From NCBI GenBank assembly GCA_023897205.1, contig JAHWDD010000005.1:62001-126000 (forward strand): a stretch of DNA of 64,000 nucleotides. The letters are read 5' to 3'. Each line of letters opens with the position of its first letter. Position 1 is the stretch's first letter. The DNA comes from Exophiala sp. HKRS030 (taxonomy: Eukaryota; Ascomycota; Eurotiomycetes; Chaetothyriales; Herpotrichiellaceae). Under the pieces are notes generated by a model. It was not told where the DNA came from. It made no database searches and saw only the letters and a list, made by a program, of their open reading frames with translations. The position numbers were made by a program, and so were the translations under genes. Below, piece after piece: positions 56,937 through 64,000 of the stretch.

Positions 56937-59297
56937 ATGCAACACGAGAATGTGCTGCGTGCAGTAGCAAATCGGCTCACTGTTACAGCAGTCGATGATT
57001 TGCCTCGTATTGCAGGCTTGCTTGCGGCACAGTTGGCGAATTGTTCACTGAACTTACAGTTCGCGGATAGCAAGGCCAATACTGCTTCAGTTGCGGTGCA
57101 CAAATTGAAAACTCGAATCAATTCTCTACTCCAAGAAAAGTCCATTGCTGGTCGTTTTACGGGTGCTGTTCTGGTCAAAGCATCTATTGACAATGGTGGT
57201 GAAAACGTCCTTCGTGTTACGGAAAGCTGGGCCAGAGGTCTTCTCAATTGCATGAACAAGCCGGATACTGTCGAAGTCAAGACACTTTACTTAATCACTC
57301 TTACTCGAATCTTCGTCCTGACTCAGGATGATCCGGCCTTGGTTCGAGAGATTACCACGCCGCTACTTCCTACCTTCATCAAAACCACTCTCAACCTAAT
57401 ACGACCAACAAGTATTCGAACTAGTAATGGTAGCAAGAATGTCGCCAGTCCCTTACTGAGTTCGGTACTGACCTGCTGGATCCGCCTGCTTCCAAAATAC
57501 GCCTCAGTGTTTCGACCATTCCTCAATCAATTGAAGCCCATCTGTGTCAGCGTCATTGCGGATATTGAAGCTCGTGCACCCCAGCGGGATCTGGCCATAC
57601 GACTTCTCTGCTGGCTGCTATGGTCTATTCCGAAGACTACAATCATCCAAGACTCGATTTCAATGGGCCGTGATCTGATCAACGGGGCACACACCACCGC
57701 CGACAAAGTATTCCGAGCCGTTGTCGAGGAACACGAGTCCAATGATCCCACTTTTGGAAGAGTTAGAGGCAAGCCGAACTTCGCTAAAGACCCAAAACAA
57801 GCGGAATCAGACTCAGCCGGACTTCCTCCTTGGGCTGGAATTAATGAAGGCAGTCATAGGCTCAGGGTGATATTACAATGGCTAGTCTGTTTGACGTCTA
57901 TACCCTCGGCGGAAAGTTTGCCTTTGCCAATTGGAGCAGTTATCGATCTAACAGCTCGTCTCATGGTGATAACCGTTCCATCTGGCAAGCCTGGGAATAG
58001 CAGCGACTTGAAGTATCACAAAGAGGCAAGCAAGGAAGAAAAGGAAGAGTTGTGGGTAAATTTGCCCGAAGTTCACAGGGCATGCCTTGGACTTCTTGCA
58101 AAATTGTGCTCATCCCTTGGACGAGCTCTCGTTCCCTTACAACAGACAATCGTAAGCCAGATTCTTGACCTCTTTGCAAATATGTCATGGCATGAAGGTA
58201 TCAGGTCTGATATCTATTCTATCCTTGGGAATATCATGATGCAGCTTGATATCCATGCCTTAAAGAGTCACCGGACCGCTTTTTTGAGTATATTGGAGCG
58301 CTGCTGTGTCGATGTGAAAACAGGATATCTACGGACGACGGCCGACAGTACCGCTACCATTGCAAAGAACGATAACATTCGGTTGGGTTTTAACTCGACC
58401 CCCAATAGCAATGGTAGGTCCGACACTGGCTCTCTCTGCAAGGAACCAGAGGTATTTGAAGCTGCTTGGGCCTTGTTGTCTCAGGCATTAAGGTACTACC
58501 CAGCTTCGTCCATGTCCCGGCATATAAGGGCAGAACTGGACAGAATTGCAGTTTTACTGAACCATGAGGATGCCGTGTTGGCAAGTGTTCTGAACCCGGT
58601 ACAATCGAAGGACGGCAAAGCTGTTGGTGCAAGCTTGTTGCCCTTCCTGGCTCGGTCTACCCAAGACAACATGGCATTGGAGGCCTTGCTCAGACCACGT
58701 ATGCCAGTATTTAGTGATGGTGGACCCCATGTTCGAAAGGAGTCGGAAGCTCAGCTTTCGGATGACGAAGAGCATGAACACGATGGCCTGGACAAGACCG
58801 ATATATTGGTCCATCTGGAACAGTCAGTCGCAGAACAACAGAACGAAGATACAGGGGCTCCAGAAGCCAATGCGGATGAGACCTATGCTAAGATGATTCC
58901 CCGCGTGGAGGACAACCAGGGTATTCGAGCACAGAAAAGGTCGATCGAGGTCATGGAAACTGACGTCGAGAGCATTGAGGTCCTTTCGTCCGGATTGGTT
59001 GAGTCGAGAGAACCAAAGAAGCCGCGCTCGGAAGCACTTTCTGAAGATGCAGTCAGGCCGATGACTCAAGATATGAACGCTGATCCAAGTGAATTGGATG
59101 CTGACACAGATATTGTTGGGGAATTGAATCCACAGACTGTGAATTGGCAGGCTCAAGTGCCAGCATCTGGTGGTCATCTGGTGTCGAATAACACAGCACG
59201 CAAACACTTTCCACAAGATGGGAGTGATAGTGACGACTCAGAAATTCCTACCATTGATCCTGAATTTGACACAGACGAGGATGAAGACATACTGTGA
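56937..59297 (+). CDS. rix1: Rix1, pre-60S ribosome maturation factor (PELP1-like)
   Basis: A 786-residue frame from the ATG at 56937. Rix1, with Ipi1 and Ipi3, forms the complex that recruits the Rea1 AAA ATPase to pre-60S particles in the nucleoplasm and takes part in ITS2 processing. The N-terminal 400 residues are HEAT-like helices with the family's pattern: VLRAVANRL, LPRIAGLLAAQLANC, SWARGLLNCMNKP and TLYLITLTRIFVLTQ. The last about 180 residues are acidic and disordered, ending in a string of Asp/Glu (DTDEDEDIL) as in other Rix1/PELP1 proteins. A possible intron acceptor right before the ATG leaves a small chance of an extra upstream exon. Confidence 0.85.
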   Translation: MQHENVLRAVANRLTVTAVDDLPRIAGLLAAQLANCSLNLQFADSKANTASVAVHKLKTRINSLLQEKSIAGRFTGAVLVKASIDNGGENVLRVTESWARGLLNCMNKPDTVEVKTLYLITLTRIFVLTQDDPALVREITTPLLPTFIKTTLNLIRPTSIRTSNGSKNVASPLLSSVLTCWIRLLPKYASVFRPFLNQLKPICVSVIADIEARAPQRDLAIRLLCWLLWSIPKTTIIQDSISMGRDLINGAHTTADKVFRAVVEEHESNDPTFGRVRGKPNFAKDPKQAESDSAGLPPWAGINEGSHRLRVILQWLVCLTSIPSAESLPLPIGAVIDLTARLMVITVPSGKPGNSSDLKYHKEASKEEKEELWVNLPEVHRACLGLLAKLCSSLGRALVPLQQTIVSQILDLFANMSWHEGIRSDIYSILGNIMMQLDIHALKSHRTAFLSILERCCVDVKTGYLRTTADSTATIAKNDNIRLGFNSTPNSNGRSDTGSLCKEPEVFEAAWALLSQALRYYPASSMSRHIRAELDRIAVLLNHEDAVLASVLNPVQSKDGKAVGASLLPFLARSTQDNMALEALLRPRMPVFSDGGPHVRKESEAQLSDDEEHEHDGLDKTDILVHLEQSVAEQQNEDTGAPEANADETYAKMIPRVEDNQGIRAQKRSIEVMETDVESIEVLSSGLVESREPKKPRSEALSEDAVRPMTQDMNADPSELDADTDIVGELNPQTVNWQAQVPASGGHLVSNNTARKHFPQDGSDSDDSEIPTIDPEFDTDEDEDIL

Positions 59298-59983
59298 GAC
59301 ACAATTTGGGCTTTCCGATAGTATTGAGCGCCACACTTAGGCTAGATTGACAATCCATACTTCTCTGCAAGGATATTCGTTTCATCTACAGATTACGGAG
59401 GACTGCCTCATTGTTTGCGCCTGTCCATTTAAATATCACGTGATTTCGCGATACCTTGCACAAACCTTGCCCGCGTCAAGCTTCTAATTTCAGGCTCACA
59501 GAGGCGTGCACCAAATGTTGTTAACCCTCCCTCTATAGTGCGCTAAACATCAAAAATAGTCTAGCTCTGTCATTTAATTAGCAATTTCAAAAGACATGTT
59601 TTTTTTGAGCGTTTAGGCAAGTGGCGCCTAATAGAGCCTAAAAAATATGTACTCTCTGCTAAACTTTTAGGGATGGTCATAGCTAATAGTCTAGACACTC
59701 TAGGGTTTTATCCTCCTTATTTATTTGGTAGTCACTACAGGCCTTATTAGGTACTCTTTACCCAAAAGGTCCAAAAATATAATGTCTTTTTAAACCGTCA
59801 TAAGAATTATGGGACTAAGCTATTTCTGTCTCTAGCACTCACTAGCGTTTTGGTGCACGCCTCCGTAGGCACTTCACTTTCATCCATTATCAATAGCATC
59901 ATAACTCCATTTCGCCTGTGCGGGAGTTGCTCTCATCTGTTTGAATTGAACTCATGTCCACCCCTTAGGTCTTGGTCAAGGGC
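59298..59983. other. Spacer between rix1 and the helicase gene, containing a MITE-like element
   Basis: About 690 bases. A palindromic ATCACGTGAT lies near 59435-59446, and the MITE-like element (separate entry) fills 59501-59863. Only about 120 bases separate the element from the helicase start codon, so it must sit in or next to that promoter. Confidence 0.5.
59501..59863. mobile_element. MITE-like element with 15-base terminal inverted repeats
   Basis: The sequence GAGGCGTGCACCAAA at 59501-59515 recurs as its exact reverse complement at 59849-59863. The 363 bases enclosed are AT-rich, encode nothing and have weakly similar subterminal bases (GCTA words on both sides). This is the form of a non-autonomous DNA transposon. 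No clear target-site duplication is seen directly outside the ends, so the insertion is probably old or the true ends lie a few bases further out. The superfamily cannot be named from this. Confidence 0.75.
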
Positions 59984-62900
59984 ATGCTCGACATCATGCC
60001 CCGAATTCTGCCACCATCTTTTCCCACGCCTGGATCCACCAAGAACATGCCAAAAAGAAAGATCGAGACTGTGGACCTGACAGGTGATGACAATGACCTT
60101 CCACGGCCACCCAGGGCAAAAGTACCGAAGCAAAAGTCATCTCATTCTTCCCAGCGATATCGTGCACCTTTGCCCACCCCGCCCTCATCCAGCCAGCCTA
60201 GCTCTTCAAGTCATCATTCCAAGCACAATTCCAGCGTACAAACGTATCGTTCTTCGGAGAGAGATCTGTGGCTTTCCACGCAAGAACAAGAAGCTGACAT
60301 CGCACGCGAGATCGTCCTGACCGAAGACTTTGACGATGATGTTTACGAGAGCTATCAGCTGTACGGTATCCTTGATACTAAGATTGTGGGCTGCAGATTC
60401 TACCATGGTCAAGCCACGACTGGAGAATATGTGAAAGTGAAGCGTGAGCCGGGCAATCCTTACGACAGCAACGCCATTCGAATTGACAATGTGCTTCGTG
60501 ATCAAATTGGGCACATTAACAGGCAGGTGGCAGCCAAGCTGGCTCCCTTGGTAAGTGTCTCTGTCCCTGCGCTCTTTTGTCCCACGTTGATATTGTCTTA
60601 AACGCTCTCTGTTCCTTTTCCTTGAATGCCCAGTATTAATGCTTCTGCAGATGGACTCCGGACAGCTGCTTGTTGAGGGCTGTCTTACGGGCGCACAAAC
60701 GTTTTATGACTGTCCAATCGGCCTCAAATTATTCGGAACCAGTGATCCTATCGCCGCGTCTGCCCTTGCTCGCAGGATGCAGGAATTGAGACTCCCTTTG
60801 AACCAGTATGGTCAGTTCAAAAGACGCCTACAAGAACAGGAAAAGGAAAGGAAATCAAGAGAGAAGGCAGCAGCGGTCATGGCCTGGAAGGGTAATGCTG
60901 TATATGGTCATCAAGCCTCCAACAAATACAGCAATCTCAGTCCCTCAACCATCGGTGGGAGTCAACCATCGGAAAGCATGGATCAAATCCTGAATGGTAC
61001 CACGACTTTCAATCCCCGCGATGTTCAGGACATGCTTCACAGAATTGGTGCTGGAGAGGATATTCTCGAGAAGATGCCAATGGCCGAGCAGCCCACGCAA
61101 CTTGCAACACACCTACTTCCATATCAGCGGCAAGGGCTCCAGTGGATGCTAGACCATGAATTCCCAACTTTGCCCCAAAAGAGCGATGATGTCGTGCAGA
61201 TGTGGAAGAAGAACGGTAAATTCTACACCAACATCGCCACGAATTTCACGTTCAGCAAAGCTCCAGAGCTTGCTAGTGGTGGGATCCTTGCTGATGATAT
61301 GGGTCTTGGTAAGTCGTGTTTATCACCCAAGATTGTTTTCAAGTGATAGCCTATTGATGTGAAATATACAGGCAAAACTATTCAGATCATATCTCTCCTC
61401 ATGGCTGACCCACACAGAAATGGCCAACCTACCCTCATCATTGCCCCTTTGGGTGTCATGAGTAACTGGAGTCATCAAGCGTCTTTACACGTTAGGAAGA
61501 AATACACACCGAGGATATTGACATACCACGGCGCGGAGAACAAAGACCTGTCTCGGGAAGAGTTGCAAAAGTATGATCTTGTGATTACGACCTATCAGAC
61601 CATGACGCAGGAACTTTTCCCAAATCGCTCCTCAGAGCCTATCAAGACTCCTGCAGCAAAGGGTTTATTCTCAATTACTTGGCGACGACTCGTCCTGGAC
61701 GAGGGCCACCAGATTCGCAACCCAAAGACCAAAATGGCCTTGGCGGCCTCCAAACTGGATGCTAGGTCTCGCTGGGTACTGACGGGCACGCCTATTGTGA
61801 ATAACTTGAAAGACCTCTACTCGCATGTCAAGTTTTTGCGTTTGTCTGGCGGTTTAGCAGAGTTCGAGATCTTCAACTCCGCCTTAATTCGGCCTCTTAA
61901 GAACGGCGACGGCAACTCGCGTCTGCTGCTGCAAGCCCTCATGTCAACATTATGCCTCCGTCGAATGAAAGACATGAAATTTATTGACTTGAAGCTTCCT
62001 GGTCTCAGCTTCCACAAGTATACCGTTCGCTTCCTGCCTCATGAGCAGGAACGCTACGATGCATTCAAAGCAGAAGGTCAAGGTCTGCTCCAGGCCGTGA
62101 AGGTCAAGAAGGGAGAAAACAACATGACGCATCTCCTTGAGGTTCTTCTCAGACTACGTCAGACTTGCAATCATTGGAAAATGTGTGGCGACGAGCGAGT
62201 CAGAAAGCTGCTAGAGCTTGTGGAAGGGGATACCACAGTGGATGTGTTGAATCCTGCCAACCGAAAGGCTCTTCAGGATCTATTGCAGCTCCGTATCGAC
62301 TCACAGGAGGACTGTTGCGTGTGCCTTGACACCCTGAAGAGCCCCGTCATCACGGGTTGCGCTCACGTCTTCTGCCGAGATTGCATCGAGAGGGTCATAA
62401 CGACGCAACAAAAATGCCCCATGTGCCGCGCGCCCTTGGAAGAGAAGGAGAAGCTTGTCGAGCCTGCCGCGGGCATCGGTGAAGGCGACGACGAGCGTGA
62501 TGTTGACATCGATCCAGAGACAAGCAGTAGCAAGATCGAGGCGCTTGTCAAGCTGCTGAAAGCTGCCGATGCCGAGGCGGAAGGCAAGACGGTCGTCTTT
62601 TCGCAGTGGACGTCGTTCTTGGACATTGTCCAGGCCCAACTCCTCCGCGACGGACTGAACTTTACCCGCCTGGACGGCAAAATGAATTCCGCACGTCGTG
62701 ATGCCGCGATGGACATTCTCAACAACGACGCATCGTGCAAGATCATGTTGGCGTCCCTCTCGGTTTGCTCGGTCGGGCTGAACCTCGTCGCCGCCAATCA
62801 AGTCATCCTGGCCGACTCGTGGTGGGCCCCGGCGATTGAGGATCAGGCAGTCGACCGGGTCTACCGGCTCGGACAAACGCGAGACTGCAAAGTGGTACGA

Positions 62901-63053
62901 CTGATCGTCGAGGGCACGATTGAAGATGAAGTGCTCGAGATACAGGCGAGGAAGAGGAAGCTCGCGAGCGAGGCGTTTGGCGAAAGAGACGCTGGAATGA
63001 AGAGACAGGAACGCACGGGGACTCTGAGGGATATCGAAAGACTTCTATCCTGA
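59984..63053 (+). CDS. HLTF/Rad5-like SNF2 helicase with HIRAN and RING domains
   Basis: Exons 59984-60550, 60651-61308 and 61372-63053 are in phase (introns GTAAGT...CTGCAG and GTAAGT...ATACAG): 968 residues. A start at 59996 is equally possible. Domains: a HIRAN domain at about 123-205 (VGCRFYHGQATTGEYV, then KREPGNPYDSNAIRI), which binds 3' DNA ends; SNF2 ATPase with ADDMGLGKT at about 400-412 and the family-typical DEGH box near 517; an inserted C3HC4 RING at about 721-763 (CCVCLDTLKSP to CPMCRAPL); and the helicase C domain with QAVDRVYRLGQTR. HLTF and Rad5 remodel stalled forks and polyubiquitinate PCNA through the RING. The HIRAN-SNF2-RING order supports this group over Rad16 or Uls1. 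Confidence 0.9.
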
Positions 63054-63714
63054 GGTCGAAGAGGACTTTGTTTTGTTTGAAAATTTGCACAGTGCCAGAT
63101 ACCCCCCCTTTTGTTTGAATGTTTGAAATGGAGATGGAAAGAACTCGGTGCCATGCCATTTTTGTGAGAAGCTAGCTAGCCAATGCCCATGGTCAAGACA
63201 TCCTAATGAAGATATGTCTGAGTTGTATGAGAACAAAATTCATCTTTCTCCAACTTGTCAGATTTGCTCGTAAACGATTGAAGGCGGCTATTCTTATGAT
63301 TCTGGGATACTACTTTGTGTGTGCTAGCAATAGCCTTGCTCAGCCTGATGTTAGCCACCACAATACAAAGCGAGCTACACATCCTCTACGGCGGAGCAAT
63401 TGCACGAGGTTGTCATATTCAGGTGGGCTTGTTTTTGACGTCGATGAGATTCATGAGTGCAGGAAGACAGATTCCGACGATTGAACAGATGCCCGAGAAG
63501 CGTATTAGATGGTCAATTAGCATCGATGGTAGAGATTCCCAAGCCTCCCCTGACAGCAATTCTCGCAGTGTCAGAGAAAGCGACAACCTTTGCGTTACAT
63601 ATCGTCGCGTTGTGACATCAACGACGTAATATAGAACTTGGAATAGAAACACTGATGAAAGGGCAGACGCTCTGCTATACCCTGTCAGCGTTCGAGGAAC
63701 TGCCGACACGTCGA
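63054..63714. other. Convergent 3' spacer
   Basis: About 660 bases between the helicase stop and the TspO stop. Both 3' UTRs should lie here; no additional gene is supported. Confidence 0.5.
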
Positions 63715-64000
63715 CTATGATTCCTTCTTTTCCACGGCAGTGTCCTCCTTCTTTTCAGTGCCCGACATTGTCCAGCCATTGAGGTGACCCGTGCCGGCAG
63801 TCAGGTATGTCGCAAAGCCGAGCCATGCCAGGTAAGGGGCCATCAGGCAGGCTGCCGTCTTGTCCACTTTGCTCCAAACGTAGGTGAGGTAACCTACGGT
63901 CCCGGTCAAGGTGACAATGTCGAGCATGCCTTCGATGGGCCTACCCAGGCCAAAGAACAGTGGCATGTAGATGAGGTTCAGGCCTAGTTGTAGCGTGTAC
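63715..64000 (-). CDS. TspO/MBR-family (peripheral benzodiazepine receptor-like) protein, C-terminal part
   Basis: The gene runs off the right edge; 94 codons are visible, ending at a TAG at 63715-63717. TspO/MBR proteins are five-helix mitochondrial or ER membrane proteins that bind porphyrins and sterols. The visible part has the family block reading YTLQLGLNLIYMPLFFGLGRP (here split: YTLQLGLNL, then IYMPLFFGLGRP), corresponding to helix 3-4, and then LMAPYLAWLGFATYLTAGTGHLN, split likewise as LMAPYLAWLGF and ATYLTAGTGHLN, matching the fifth helix with its usual P-Y-x-x-W pattern. A charged tail (KKEDTAVEKKES) follows. The first helices lie outside the window. Confidence 0.85.
   Translation of the reverse strand, partial: YTLQLGLNLIYMPLFFGLGRPIEGMLDIVTLTGTVGYLTYVWSKVDKTAACLMAPYLAWLGFATYLTAGTGHLNGWTMSGTEKKEDTAVEKKES

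Overview
The window is nuclear DNA of a filamentous ascomycete (Pezizomycotina). The signs are short introns of 42-126 bases with GTRNGY donors and CTRAY branch sites, well-spaced monocistronic genes on both strands, 5' leaders rich in pyrimidines, and typical fungal gene families: a Mid1 calcium channel, a Pbn1 GPI-mannosyltransferase subunit, a Cla4-type PAK kinase with PH and CRIB domains, an OpsB/yapsin-type GPI-anchored aspartic protease, Ypp1, Rix1 and Ku70. Eurotiomycetes, perhaps a black yeast relative (Chaetothyriales), fits the overall look, but that placement is a guess. No gene suggests a bacterium, virus or plasmid.

Layout. 1-5.4 kb: the 3' end of an Es2-type splicing factor gene, then mid1 (-) divergent from a RING-finger gene (+). 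5.4-12.1 kb: a gene-poor stretch with one weakly supported small gene near 10.1-10.6 kb. 12.1-14.6 kb: an Est1/SMG-type protein (-). 14.6-20.3 kb: a second gene-poor stretch holding isolated, well-formed introns but no recognisable gene. 20.3-24.2 kb: pbn1 (-) divergent from sec12 (+). 25.7-30.9 kb: cla4 and sqt1, both (+). 31.5-35.2 kb: two short-chain dehydrogenases flanking a serine hydrolase. 35.8-43.6 kb: a PPR-like mitochondrial candidate, an MFS transporter and ferrochelatase, all (-). 44-49 kb: ku70 and a steryl ester hydrolase (+). 49.9-51.3 kb: an aspartic protease (-). 52.3 kb: a 51-unit GT microsatellite. 53-59.3 kb: ypp1 (-) divergent from rix1 (+). 59.5-59.9 kb: a MITE-like element with 15-base inverted ends. 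60-63 kb: an HLTF/Rad5-like helicase (+). The right edge cuts a TspO/MBR gene (-).

The genes are mostly housekeeping and do not form one pathway. Loose themes are secretion and the cell surface (sec12, pbn1, opsB-like protease, mid1, ypp1), DNA maintenance (ku70, the HLTF-like helicase, perhaps the Est1-type protein) and ribosome assembly (sqt1, rix1). The dehydrogenase/hydrolase/dehydrogenase trio is the only set that looks metabolic and clustered. Several genes have first coding exons of only 2 to 12 codons, which I reconstructed by matching splice signals and reading phase.

The main unexplained signals are: a nine-base motif, TACGGAGTA, repeated 13 times in the spacers; a second palindromic family around TACCTAGGTA; the MITE; a dehydrogenase lacking its catalytic Tyr and Lys; and introns in otherwise empty spacers. 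I saw no complete new multi-gene system such as a defence island, biosynthetic cluster with a backbone enzyme, or CRISPR array.
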